This document shows, one piece after another, positions 1 to 8,298 of a stretch of 64,000 nt of DNA. The notes beneath the pieces are model-generated. The model was not told where the DNA came from. It did no database searches and worked only from the letters and a program-made list of their open reading frames with translations. Where the stretch lies: contig NZ_UYZY01000002.1 of the NCBI RefSeq assembly GCF_900626075.1, forward strand, positions 1-64,000. Reading direction: 5' to 3'. The translations under genes were made by a program, and so were the position numbers. The number at the start of each line of letters is the position of its first letter. Position 1 is the first letter of the stretch. The DNA comes from Clostridium transplantifaecale (GTDB lineage Bacteria; Bacillota; Clostridia; Lachnospirales; Lachnospiraceae).

Positions 1-233
1 GGCGGGGAATCCGGGCAGAAAAAGTTCCTCCGGGAAACGCTTGCGCTCGTTGGAGTACATAACGGTCACTAACCTCGAAAATACCTCGGTAAGTGCCGAT
101 GAACTCCCAGGTTCCCTCCGGAATCTTTTTCTCCCTTCTTCCCTGCAGGAAGGTTATGGCCGGGACGAAAGACTCAGCCCAGACGGCTGCCCGGCCCCCG
201 GCCTGCGGCGGCTGATCTGTCCTCTTTCTTCAA
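1..233 (+). ncRNA. Structured RNA element, copy A (5' end outside window)
   Basis: No protein is evident here. The stretch aligns along most of its length with the minus strand of copy B (388-735). Shared blocks include GGGGAATCC near the start, a 12-base block TCGAAAATACCTC-like core at about 74-87, GACTCAGC at 171-178 and GGCTGAT...TCTTTC at 210-230. Paired segments change together: an AGAAAAAG arm near 17-24 faces CTTTTTCT near 124-131, whereas copy B pairs GGAGAAAA with TTTTCTCC, which suggests selection on RNA structure. The 5' arm would lie before base 1. Family not recognised; a hairpin-type MITE is the alternative. Confidence 0.55.
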
Positions 234-385
234 AAGGGGAGGCGCATGCCGCTACCACTACGTTTCTCTGGATGCCTAAGGATGCCTAAAAACTATATCC
301 TGTTCACGATGAGACTGTGTAAACTTATAATCTTAGAGTGTTTATTTTGATACTCTTTTTATGCAGCCCAAGGTGTCATTAGAAT

Positions 386-410
386 ATAAAAGAATCACGA
401 CTATATCGTG
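386..410 (-). terminator. Possible terminator of RNA copy B
   Basis: On the minus strand CACGA-TATAG-TCGTG is followed by ATTCTTTTATA. The stem is short (5 bp), so the call rests mainly on its place at the 3' edge of the homology with copy A. Confidence 0.35.
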
Positions 411-735
411 GCCGCGACAATACCACCACCACACTTGACGAAAGAGACAATCAGCCCCTGAAGCCGGCGGACGGGGCAATCACCTTCGCTGAGTCTTCAG
501 TCCCGCCGACACCCTGCCCGGGGAAGGAAGGAGAAAACTTTCCGAAGGGGACCTTGGAATCCGCCGGTGCTTGATGAGGTATTTTCGAATCTAGCATCCG
601 CTGCGCATTCCACAAGCGGAAGCGAGTCCCCGTAGGAATTTTTTCTCCTGGATTCCCCCTCACCACAACCTGCAAACCGGGACTGAAGACTCATAAACAC
701 CCTCCCACTCCCCCGTCCGCCGTCTTACAGAGGCG
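388..735 (-). ncRNA. Structured RNA element, copy B
   Basis: Starting about 30 bases after the clpB stop, the minus strand folds into a long rod. The outer arms GGCGGACGGGG and CCCCGTCCGCC pair. Next inside, TGAGTCTTCAGTCCCG (about 678-694) pairs with its exact complement at about 489-505. Further inside, GGAGAAAA...GGGGAC pairs with GTCCCC...TTTTCTCC. The interior carries the TCGAAAATACCTC block shared with copy A. The element ends in a small stem followed by a T-rich tract. No convincing reading frame with a ribosome site is present. It may be read through from clpB or have its own promoter inside clpB. I cannot assign it to a named RNA family from memory. Confidence 0.6.
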
Positions 736-766
736 TCCTCGCATCTCAACTAAACCCTCACAGCAT

Positions 767-3358
767 TTATTCCACCCGAACCGCAGACGCTTCAAGCTTT
801 CCATCAGCCAGGTCAATCTGGATGGTATCTCCCGCCCTTACGCCGTCCGACAGAATTAATCTTGCGGCCAGAGTCTCCACGTTTTTCTGCAGATACCTCT
901 TAAGAGGTCTAGCGCCGTACACAGGATCATATCCATTTTCCACGATAAATTCCTTTGCCCGGTCTGTCAGTGAAATGGAGAGTTCCTTGTCGGCCAGACG
1001 TTTGTTGACATCCTCCACAAGCAGGTTGATAATGCCGCCGATATTAGCCCTGGTGAGGGGTTTAAACAGAATAATCTCATCCAGACGGTTCAGGAACTCC
1101 GGGCGGAAGTGGGCGCGTAAATCATGCATAACCGCTGATTCGGCATCCGGCAGGATCATGCCATTGCCGTCGATTCCTTCCAGCAGATACTGGGAGCCGA
1201 TATTGGAGGTCATAATCAGGATTGTATTCTTAAAGTCCACCGTCTTACCTGTGGAGTCCGTGATTCGTCCGTCGTCCAGCACCTGGAGCAGTACGTTGAA
1301 TACGTCCGGGTGGGCCTTCTCGACCTCATCAAACAGGACAACACAGTAAGGTTTTCTCCGGACGGCTTCCGTAAGCTGGCCGCCCTCATCGTATCCGACA
1401 TATCCTGGCGGCGCTCCGATCAGACGTGATACGGAATGTTTCTCCATGTATTCACTCATATCGATACGGACCATGTTATTCTCGTCGTCGAACAGACTTT
1501 CCGCCAGCGCCTTAGCAAGCTCTGTCTTGCCGACACCGGTAGGTCCGAGGAACAGGAAGGAACCAATCGGTTTGGACGGATCTTTAATTCCCGCTTTGGA
1601 GCGGATCACCGCCTCCGTCACCTTGGTAACGGCCTCATCCTGGCCAATCACACGTTTGTGGAGAATCTCATCCATATGGAGCGTCTTGCTTCTCTCACTC
1701 TCCGTCAGTTTGGCAACCGGAATTCCGGTCCACTTGGAAATAATTCTGGCAATCTCTTCATCGGTTACACTCTCGTGTACCAGGCTCATCTCCTCGTTCT
1801 TTACGCGCTCCTCTTCCTGTTCCAGCTGTTTTGTAAGCTCCGGCAGTCTGCCGTACTGGAGTTCCGCGGCGCGGTTTAAATCGTATGCCTGTTTTGCCGC
1901 CTGTATCTCACCGTTAATATGCTCAATCTCTTCACGCAGTTTGGACAGTTTATCTACCGATGACTTCTCGTTCTCCCACTGCGCCTTCTGGGCGGTAAAT
2001 TCGTCTTTTAACTCCGCCAGCTCTTTCTGCAGATCTTCCAGACGGTCTTTACTGAGCCTGTCGGTCTCTTTCTTTAAGGCTGCCTCCTCGATCTCAAGCT
2101 GCATGATACGTCTCGACAGTTCATCCAGCTCTGCCGGCATGGAATCCATCTCCGTTTTAATCATCGCGCAGGCTTCATCCACCAGGTCAATCGCCTTATC
2201 CGGCAGGAACCGGTCGGAAATATAACGGTCGGAAAGAATAGCTGCCGATACAAGGGCCGAGTCGGTAATCTTTACGCCGTGGTAAACCTCGTATCTCTCT
2301 TTCAGCCCCCTCAGGATAGAAATCGTATCCTCAACGGTAGGCTCATCCACGCGCACCGGCTGGAACCGGCGCTCCAGGGCGGCATCTTTTTCTATATATT
2401 TTCTGTATTCATCCAAAGTAGTCGCACCGATACAGTGGAGTTCTCCTCTGGCCAGCATCGGTTTCAGCATATTTCCGGCATCCATGGAACCTTCCGTCTT
2501 GCCGGCTCCGACAATTGTGTGAAGCTCATCGATGAACAGGATAATCTGTCCTTCGCTCTTTTTCACCTCATCCAGCACTGCTTTAAGACGTTCCTCAAAT
2601 TCACCGCGGTACTTGGCTCCGGCCATCAGGGCGCCCATATCCAGGGCAAAAAGTCTCTTATCCTTCAGTCCCTCCGGTACGTCTCCCCTGACAATACGCT
2701 GTGCCAGGCCCTCGACTACGGCTGTCTTACCAACTCCTGGTTCACCAATCAGCACCGGGTTGTTCTTTGTCTTTCTGGAAAGGATCATGACCACATTACG
2801 GATCTCACTGTCACGGCCGATTACCGGATCCAGCTTCTGATCCCTGGCCCGTTCCACCAGGTCATAACCGTATTTATTCAACGTGTCATAGGTCGCCTCC
2901 GGGTTGTCACTGACCACTCTCTGGTTTCCTCTCACTGTAGATAGCGCCTGCAGAAAATTCTCTCTTGTAATTCCATAAAGCCGGAACAGGTCTTTCACCG
3001 CACGGTTTGGCTGCTTCAGCATAGCAAGGAAAAGATGCTCCACGGAAACATACTCGTCTCCCATGGCCTTTGCCTCATCCTCTGCATTCACCAGAACCTT
3101 GTTGGCATCATTGGAAAAATAAACCTGCCCGCCTGAAACCTTCGGAAGCTTTCCGATACTCTGTATCACTTCATTGACAAGCTGTTCGGCGGAGATTCCC
3201 ATCTTCGTCACCAGTTTGGAAATCAGGCTGTCATCTATCGTCAGCAGACTCAGTAACAGGTGTTCCTGGTCGATCTGCTGGTTTCCATATTCATAAGCTA
3301 ACTTCTCTGTATTTTGCACTGCTTCCAGAGATTTTTGTGTAAATTTATTGATATTCAT
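767..3358 (-). CDS. clpB: ATP-dependent chaperone ClpB
   Basis: An 863-residue HSP100 disaggregase, the usual ClpB length. It threads aggregated proteins through a hexameric ring and hands them to DnaK in the cytoplasm. The order is: N-terminal Clp repeat domain (about 1-145), first AAA+ module with Walker A GEPGVGKT near residue 200, the long coiled-coil middle domain (about 400-520) that distinguishes ClpB from ClpC/ClpA, and second AAA+ module with GPTGVGKT near 600 ending in the D2-small domain. The start is set at MNINKF because AGAGGAGG sits about 8 bases upstream; an in-frame ATG seven codons earlier overlaps that site. A CIRCE operator and promoter lie upstream, so heat control by HrcA is expected. 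Confidence 0.97.
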   Translation of the reverse strand: MNINKFTQKSLEAVQNTEKLAYEYGNQQIDQEHLLLSLLTIDDSLISKLVTKMGISAEQLVNEVIQSIGKLPKVSGGQVYFSNDANKVLVNAEDEAKAMGDEYVSVEHLFLAMLKQPNRAVKDLFRLYGITRENFLQALSTVRGNQRVVSDNPEATYDTLNKYGYDLVERARDQKLDPVIGRDSEIRNVVMILSRKTKNNPVLIGEPGVGKTAVVEGLAQRIVRGDVPEGLKDKRLFALDMGALMAGAKYRGEFEERLKAVLDEVKKSEGQIILFIDELHTIVGAGKTEGSMDAGNMLKPMLARGELHCIGATTLDEYRKYIEKDAALERRFQPVRVDEPTVEDTISILRGLKERYEVYHGVKITDSALVSAAILSDRYISDRFLPDKAIDLVDEACAMIKTEMDSMPAELDELSRRIMQLEIEEAALKKETDRLSKDRLEDLQKELAELKDEFTAQKAQWENEKSSVDKLSKLREEIEHINGEIQAAKQAYDLNRAAELQYGRLPELTKQLEQEEERVKNEEMSLVHESVTDEEIARIISKWTGIPVAKLTESERSKTLHMDEILHKRVIGQDEAVTKVTEAVIRSKAGIKDPSKPIGSFLFLGPTGVGKTELAKALAESLFDDENNMVRIDMSEYMEKHSVSRLIGAPPGYVGYDEGGQLTEAVRRKPYCVVLFDEVEKAHPDVFNVLLQVLDDGRITDSTGKTVDFKNTILIMTSNIGSQYLLEGIDGNGMILPDAESAVMHDLRAHFRPEFLNRLDEIILFKPLTRANIGGIINLLVEDVNKRLADKELSISLTDRAKEFIVENGYDPVYGARPLKRYLQKNVETLAARLILSDGVRAGDTIQIDLADGKLEASAVRVE

Positions 3359-3408
3359 AATTGCTGCCTCCTCTCGCAAAATTATGATTGTTTCAGTGTT
3401 CTAGTAGT

Positions 3409-3437
3409 AATATAACAGATGTTATTAGCACTGTCAA
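3409..3437 (-). promoter_or_regulatory. SigA promoter of clpB
   Basis: On the minus strand TTGACA (3432-3437) and TATATT (3409-3414) are separated by exactly 17 bases, about 50 bases before the clpB start. The -35 box lies inside the CIRCE operator, as expected for steric repression. Confidence 0.85.
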
Positions 3438-3451
3438 GTGGAGAGTGCTAA
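3425..3451. promoter_or_regulatory. CIRCE operator (HrcA binding site)
   Basis: TTAGCACTG-N9-GAGTGCTAA differs at one base from the consensus TTAGCACTC-N9-GAGTGCTAA. It overlaps the -35 box of clpB. In Firmicutes this element is bound by the repressor HrcA and is typical of groESL and dnaK; its use for clpB places this gene in the class I heat-shock regulon. Confidence 0.9.
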
Positions 3452-3564
3452 TTTTATGTGAAATTTAGTTGAAGGGGTACTGTGGGAGGATGGCGGATGG
3501 GCGTATTGTCCCGGCCACTACGTTCATGTTTACCGACATACGTTTGTTTTTATACACAAAAAGT

Positions 3565-3613
3565 TGATTCGTACCTTCAATAAAATAAGGCTGCGGATCA
3601 ACTTCTGTTATTA
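3565..3613 (-). terminator. Hairpin, probable terminator
   Basis: AAGTTGATTCG and CGGATCAACTT form an 11-bp stem with one wobble pair around a 27-base loop. Read on the minus strand the stem runs into a TTTTTG tract. It lies about 200 bases downstream of the lipoprotein gene. The rest of 3452-3817 shows no gene apart from the repeat at 3755-3800. Confidence 0.45.
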
Positions 3614-3754
3614 TGCATAATATTTGACTGATTTAAAAATTTACAGTGTATTTCAGCGCAATATCTCTATACAATCTTCTAAACATATTGCCCTAAAATA
3701 ATCTCCCAAAATACAGCTTAAAACATTCACCCATATAAAATCCAAACATACGCA

Positions 3755-3800
3755 GTTGGGACTGAAGACTCACAACTTCCCTCTCCCATCCCAACCTCCG
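3755..3800 (-). repeat. Partial third copy of the RNA-arm motif
   Basis: The minus strand holds GAGTCTTCAGTCCC preceded by GGGAGAGGGAAGTTGT, closely like the 5' arm of RNA copy B (GGGAGTGGGAGGGTGTTTAT then GAGTCTTCAGTCCC). The remainder of the element is missing. As with copy B, it lies just past the stop codon of a minus-strand gene. Confidence 0.5.
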
Positions 3801-3817
3801 GCCATCCGGCCGAATTC

Positions 3818-5107
3818 TCATTTTTCACTTCCAAACCCCTTATAGGATTCCAACAGCTTCGCCGCAAGCTGTTCGCGCCCCATTGAAAGTAATTCAGCCT
3901 TATCTGCCTTATGCCAGTCAATCGACACTGTTTTTTTCTCAAGTCCGCTGAATCTTGTATCTGCAATCTTTAAATATTCGTCCTCACTTATCTCCTTGTC
4001 ATCCGCGTCTGTGTAGGTGACACTTACCGCCTGGCCGTCAAACACAGTGCCTTTGCATCCCAGTCCCATCTCATCGACCTTTCCTCCCGTCATAAACAAT
4101 GCGCGCTTGTAGGTATAAGTCATATCTGCACCGCCTCTGATCGTATCGTCGAATATGTAGTAATAGAGATTCTTTTGGGCATCGTAATATACCGGCACGG
4201 AATCGGTGATAATGTCAGCCTGGGAGTCTCCCTCCGGCATGCTGGGTTCAAACACATTAAGGCCGTCAAAATTCTTATTTACTTCGTAGTAATTACTGTA
4301 GGTGTATACCCCCGTTCCCTGGCAGCTGGATGTGATCAGTTCCAGTCTTCCGTTATGGTCCAAATCCGTCACAGCGTAGAAATGGAGGACGCCCTCATCT
4401 GCCATTGTATCCGCCCACTGCGCGGCATTATCCGCCATGAGCTGCACCTGCTGCGCGGCATCACCGGCTTTGGCCTCCGTCACGGCTTTCTGGTCCGCCT
4501 GGTATTCGGTGATTCCTTCCATTACAAGCTGGATGGTGTCGGAATAATGGTTTTTCATCAAATATTCCGTTAAAAGTCCCTGTTCCAGGGAAAATTCTCT
4601 TCCTGTTCCCGCCTGGGTATAGAGCCTGACTTCATTATAGCTTTTTTCGGGCTGGCCCTGCTGGGCGTATTCATTGATAATAATGATATCTTTCTTCCCG
4701 TCTCCGTTGTAGTCTTTAAAGGCAACCGCTGCAACTTTGATAAAATGCTGTTCCGTACGCCTGTTATCTTCCGTCATTCCCGGCAGATCAAAGGCCGTTT
4801 CTCCGTTCCTCATCAATTTAAAGCTGACATCTTCGTCTCTGTTCTCTTTCGGCATAAATGCCGCAAATGTCACATTCCCCCAGCCATCCAAAGTCACGTC
4901 AAATGTCTGCTCTTCTATCTGAGGCCCGTACTGGTCCTCTTCATGGCCGCCCTCCTGTGTGTTCTCACTCTCACCGTCTCCACTGTCAATCGAAATCAGT
5001 CCGCCGGTTTCTTCCTGTCCGGCCTTTTCCTCCGATGCCTTTTCTGCGCAGCCGGACATGATTCCCATAAGAGCTGCCAGACCTAATATTACCAATTTTC
5101 TTTTCAT
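3818..5107 (-). CDS. Lipoprotein with FG-GAP/VCBS-like calcium motifs
   Basis: A 429-residue secreted lipoprotein of unknown function. The start MKRKLVILG is chosen because GGAGA lies 7 bases upstream and a signal peptide follows directly, ending in the lipobox MSGC. An acidic Glu/Gly-rich linker precedes the folded part. Two short Asp-rich loops, DYNGDGKKDII and DLDHNGRLELI, resemble the calcium loops of FG-GAP/VCBS repeats, which often form beta-propellers on cell surfaces. It is flanked by its own terminator-like hairpin and a partial repeat. The surface location is well supported; the ligand is unknown. Confidence 0.75.
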   Translation of the reverse strand: MKRKLVILGLAALMGIMSGCAEKASEEKAGQEETGGLISIDSGDGESENTQEGGHEEDQYGPQIEEQTFDVTLDGWGNVTFAAFMPKENRDEDVSFKLMRNGETAFDLPGMTEDNRRTEQHFIKVAAVAFKDYNGDGKKDIIIINEYAQQGQPEKSYNEVRLYTQAGTGREFSLEQGLLTEYLMKNHYSDTIQLVMEGITEYQADQKAVTEAKAGDAAQQVQLMADNAAQWADTMADEGVLHFYAVTDLDHNGRLELITSSCQGTGVYTYSNYYEVNKNFDGLNVFEPSMPEGDSQADIITDSVPVYYDAQKNLYYYIFDDTIRGGADMTYTYKRALFMTGGKVDEMGLGCKGTVFDGQAVSVTYTDADDKEISEDEYLKIADTRFSGLEKKTVSIDWHKADKAELLSMGREQLAAKLLESYKGFGSEK

Positions 5108-5264
5108 GCTGTTTCTCCGCTTTCCCGTCTCATGCAATACAGAAATCTCCTGAAAAGCACTGACTTTGTTGTCTTAATCCGAGTACAGCTATACTATAGT
5201 TCATTGCAATATTCATTTCAACTTAAGAATTATTACACTTCATTTAAGCAAAACGTGCGGACTT

Positions 5265-6239
5265 CTATTCTTCCGGTAAGGCGCCGACAATCTTATGCCT
5301 TAAATATAATTCCTCCAGATAAGAAACATCTTCGTCTGAAATGGTAAGATCGACCGCTTTGACCGCATCGTCAAAGTGAGGCACACTGGTAGCTCCGACG
5401 ATCGGGGCCGTAACTCCCTTTTTATACTGCCATGCCAGTGCAATCTGTGACATGGAAACGCCGTATTTCTTTGCCAAATCATCGACCCTTCCGATGATCT
5501 GAAGGTCATTGTCCATCGCCTGGTCGTATTTTAAACGGAGCGTCTTATCCGTCCGGCTTCTTTTTGACTCCGTCGTCCACCCGGTGTGTGTCAGATGTCC
5601 TCCCGCCAGCGGGCTGTATGGAATTCTCGCCACATGGTACTGCTCACAGATTGGAATTAATTCTCTTTCGTCCTCTCTGTATAAAAGATTATAGTGATTC
5701 TGCATTGTGGAAAAAAGTGTCCATCCGTTTTTCTCTGCCGCTATCTGCATATTATGGAACTGATATCCGTACATGGCGGATGCACCGATTGCTCGGACCT
5801 TTCCCGCCTTTACAAGTCTATCCAAAGCCTCCATGGTCTCCTCAACCTGTGTATCATAGTCAAAGCGGTGAATCTGATAGAGATCCAGATAATCAGTTCC
5901 AAGACGCCTCAGGGTTCCGTCTATTTCTCTTGCTATCGCTTCTTTCGAAAGCTTTCCTTCATTAAAATAGACCTTGGAAGCCAGAACCACCTTATCTCTT
6001 CCGATTCCCAGCTCTTTCAGGGCATTACCGATATATTCCTCACTGGTGCCGTGTGAATACGTATTAGCGGTATCGATAAAATTAACACCTAGCTCCAGGG
6101 CATGGCCAATCATTGCCGTAGTATGCTCCTGATCCAATGTCCAAAGGTGAAAATCCTCCGCGGCCTTTCCAAAGGACATACCTCCCACGCAGATTCTTGA
6201 AACCTGTATTCCTGTTTTTCCTAATTCTGTATATTTCAT
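5265..6239 (-). CDS. Aldo/keto reductase
   Basis: A 324-residue NADPH-dependent oxidoreductase of the AKR superfamily with a TIM-barrel fold. It starts at MKYTELGKTG, where GGAG lies upstream. The catalytic tetrad is visible: Asp and Tyr in FIDTANTYSHG, Lys in VVLASKVYF and His in DLYQIHRFD; the NADP-binding C-terminal region contains PIVGATS. The sequence is of the YajO/YhdN-like group that reduces varied aldehydes. The neighbouring MerR-type promoter and cupin remnant on the same strand resemble a common clostridial stress cassette, so it may once have shared that control. Confidence 0.9.
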   Translation of the reverse strand: MKYTELGKTGIQVSRICVGGMSFGKAAEDFHLWTLDQEHTTAMIGHALELGVNFIDTANTYSHGTSEEYIGNALKELGIGRDKVVLASKVYFNEGKLSKEAIAREIDGTLRRLGTDYLDLYQIHRFDYDTQVEETMEALDRLVKAGKVRAIGASAMYGYQFHNMQIAAEKNGWTLFSTMQNHYNLLYREDERELIPICEQYHVARIPYSPLAGGHLTHTGWTTESKRSRTDKTLRLKYDQAMDNDLQIIGRVDDLAKKYGVSMSQIALAWQYKKGVTAPIVGATSVPHFDDAVKAVDLTISDEDVSYLEELYLRHKIVGALPEE

Positions 6240-6323
6240 TTTTATCTCCTGCCTCCCGTCATCCGGATCCATTGGATGTCTGTATCATGACAATCCTGTT
6301 TATGGTAACCTGTTAATATTTTT

Positions 6324-6537
6324 TTATATGGTGGATTCCACCCACTCATTTGACGCGCCCTCGGCCGGAACTTCAATGGCCAAATGCTGGAACCAGCCAT
6401 TCTTAGCCACTCCGTGCCGGTGCTTATCCTCCGGCGGAATATTGATTACGTCGCCGGTATTCAGTCCGCATGCAGATTTTCCTTCTTCCTGATACCAATA
6501 TCTTCCCCCTGTCACCAAAATTATCTGGCCGCATATT
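6324..6537 (-). pseudogene. Cupin-domain protein, 3' remnant
   Basis: The readable part is a 64-residue C-terminal piece of a small cupin of the carboxymuconolactone-decarboxylase-associated type, with GDVINIPPEDKHRHG and WFQHLAIEVP, the second metal-binding cupin motif. The first half of the barrel, including motif 1, is absent. Instead the sequence runs straight into a MerR-type promoter, so an internal deletion appears to have removed the ribosome site and 5' half. It is probably non-functional. Confidence 0.75.
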
Positions 6538-6538
6538 C

Positions 6539-6570
6539 AGCATACGCCTTAAAGTGAACTCCAAGTCAAG
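6539..6570 (-). promoter_or_regulatory. MerR-type promoter with long spacer and dyad
   Basis: On the minus strand TTGACT and TATGCT are separated by 19 bases that hold the dyad CTTGGAGTTCACTTTAAG. A 19-base spacer with this near-palindrome is the hallmark of promoters activated by MerR-family regulators of the AdhR/NmlR type. It now drives only the cupin remnant. No MerR gene is present in the window. Confidence 0.75.
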
Positions 6571-6715
6571 GATTTTTTTAAATGATCCCCTTTTTAAATG
6601 ATCCAAATTATACTAAATTGCTCAAAAATATTCATGCATACATGGGGCACTTCCCCTCATATGTCTGACATTAATATACCTCCGTTCTATCGCCTGCTCC
6701 TGCACTTTCCGTAAA

Positions 6716-6766
6716 ATGCAAAAAACAGTAGTCGGTTATAGATTTAGTCTATAGCCAACCACTGTT
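6716..6766 (-). terminator. Rho-independent terminator after the DhaL remnant
   Basis: The arms at 6724-6738 and 6752-6766 (AACAGTAGTCGGTTA and its near-complement) form a long stem, and the minus strand continues into TTTTTTGC. The orientation fits the gene remnant at 6802-7011. Nothing else is visible between 6571 and 6801. Confidence 0.75.
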
Positions 6767-6801
6767 CTACCAGATGTCCTTAAGTTGAGACGGATATAAT
6801 A

Positions 6802-7011
6802 TCATCCGCCTTTTTCAATTAAATAATCGCACAGACAGCCAATCTGAAGAGACATTGTCACCGCTCCCGGGTCCAGATGGCCGGCTCCTTTTGAGAGCAT
6901 ATAGCTGGCCCGGCCTTTTCTGGCCTCCATCTGCCTCGTACTCTCCGCCCCTTCTTCGGCCGCTTTTTTGACGCGTTCCAGCACGGCCTCTCTCCCTCCA
7001 TCGCTTGACAT
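6802..7011 (-). pseudogene. DhaL/DAK2-type dihydroxyacetone kinase subunit, C-terminal remnant
   Basis: A 69-codon frame carries the hallmark end of the DhaL nucleotide-binding domain: GAESTRQMEARKGRASY followed by GHLDPGAVTMSL, the region that caps ADP-Mg in dihydroxyacetone kinases. Intact DhaL is about 200-210 residues, so roughly two thirds is missing at the 5' side, ending close to the divergent pentapeptide gene. No ribosome site is apparent. I read it as a truncated gene that kept its terminator. Confidence 0.7.
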
Positions 7012-7092
7012 GCACCCCCTTCGTTGCTAAAATGACTATATCTTAAAAATCTGTCCAAACTCATAATAAAAATCTGCATCAGGAGTCCAATT

Positions 7093-7689
7093 ATGTTAGA
7101 ATACGATTTAATCACCGCCTCCGAGGAGGAGGATATCATCTGCGCCGCAGTATATACGGGGGAAGAAGTACGGTCCGGAACATTCAAAGTCGATTTCCGG
7201 CAGACTTCCTTTACCTCCTGCCGCTTTTCGGACTGTGATTTCAGCGGCAGCTCATTTTTAAACACGTCATTTACAAACTGTGATTTTTCAAACTGCTGCT
7301 TCAACAACTGCTATTTCAATACCTGCATCATGGCCGACTGCAAGGGGGACGGCTGTGACTTCAGCCGCAGTTCCTTTCTCTCCGTGCGCCTGGAGAAAGG
7401 CTCCTACTGCTACGGAAATTTTTCCAATACGCTCTGGAAGGACTCTGCGCTCTCCTTCGCAAAGCTTAACATGGCCTTCTTCTCGGACAGCAAACTGAAA
7501 AAGACGACCTTTGAGCAGGTCAACCTCACCCGCGCCGAATTTTTCCACACACCATTAAAAGGCGTCGATCTCTCCGGCTCTCTCATCGAAGGAATCACGG
7601 TATCGGAAACTTTCAGTGAACTGCGCGGTCTTAAGATCGACGCCTCCCAGGCGCTTGATATTGCTTTACTGGTGGGAATTAAAATCTAG
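7093..7689 (+). CDS. Pentapeptide-repeat protein
   Basis: A 198-residue cytoplasmic protein built around pentapeptide repeats with Phe or Leu at the centre of each five-residue turn (for example FTSCRFSDCDFSGSSF and TNCDFSNCCFNNCYF), predicted to form a right-handed quadrilateral beta-helix. The family includes DNA-mimic proteins such as Qnr/MfpA but most members have no known role. The middle is unusually rich in cysteine (about 11 within residues 43-88). AGGAG lies 6-7 bases upstream of the ATG. It is a single-gene unit facing the minus-strand genes on both sides. Confidence 0.85.
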   Translation: MLEYDLITASEEEDIICAAVYTGEEVRSGTFKVDFRQTSFTSCRFSDCDFSGSSFLNTSFTNCDFSNCCFNNCYFNTCIMADCKGDGCDFSRSSFLSVRLEKGSYCYGNFSNTLWKDSALSFAKLNMAFFSDSKLKKTTFEQVNLTRAEFFHTPLKGVDLSGSLIEGITVSETFSELRGLKIDASQALDIALLVGIKI

Positions 7690-7719
7690 CCGTTTCACCG
7701 GTTAACCGGGGCTTTTACC

Positions 7720-8199
7720 TCACGGCATATCGGAGGTCTGCTCCCTTAAAAGGCTGCAGGCCAGGATTCCTCCGTAATCCCCCGCCTCCACTTTAATTGT
7801 GTAGACACCGCAGCCAAGTACAGTCTTCAACTCTCCCCTTTTTCCAGGCCCCTGTCCGCTTTCTCCCCCGGCCGGGCCGTCCTGACAGGCAATGTCCAGC
7901 TCTGTCACCTCCCGGCCGTTTTTTGTGATGCTGACATTGGCGGTTCCGCTCTTTTTAACATACTCAACCAGCACGGTTCCCTCCTCTCCCAGGGGTACGG
8001 TAAAATTTTTCTCTATGGCCGCGCTGGCATTTCCATCTTCCAGCCGAACCAGCACTTTCCCCTCTCTGCCAGCAAATCCAAGCCTCTCTGCAAGCCCCGA
8101 TCTTACCGCAAAACCGGAGATCCGGTTAAACCCGCAGGACAGGACGGCGGCCGCCAATAAAAACAGGATGATGCCGGATAAAAATTGTCTTTTCTTCAT
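7720..8199 (-). CDS. Predicted secreted protein, unknown function
   Basis: A 159-residue protein with a basic N-terminus and a hydrophobic segment (about 9-22), consistent with a signal peptide or anchor. The mature part looks beta-rich (VLVRLEDGNASAAIEKNF, GTVLVEYVKKSGTANVSI, GVYTIKVEAGDYGG) and has one Gly-rich loop. No family was recognised. It follows the Bce-type permease gene by about 100 bases on the same strand, so it may be the last gene of that operon. Confidence 0.6.
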   Translation of the reverse strand: MKKRQFLSGIILFLLAAAVLSCGFNRISGFAVRSGLAERLGFAGREGKVLVRLEDGNASAAIEKNFTVPLGEEGTVLVEYVKKSGTANVSITKNGREVTELDIACQDGPAGGESGQGPGKRGELKTVLGCGVYTIKVEAGDYGGILACSLLREQTSDMP

Positions 8200-8298
8200 A
8201 TATCTCTCCTATACTGTGCCCTTTCACCGCACCTGCCGTTATTTCCAGCCGTTTAGCGACGTCTTCCACGCTCCGCCTCGGATGGGGTCCGGTCTGCT

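Noticed and set aside
41..700. Short frames on both strands near the window start
   Set aside because: They fall inside the paired arms of the structured RNA copies, lack ribosome sites and are not shared between the two copies.
1446..2225. Plus-strand frame of 259 codons
   Set aside because: Lies entirely inside clpB; serine-rich low-complexity product typical of an antisense shadow.
6324..6606. Functional small cupin
   Set aside because: The first cupin motif and any ribosome site are missing, and the frame enters a promoter.
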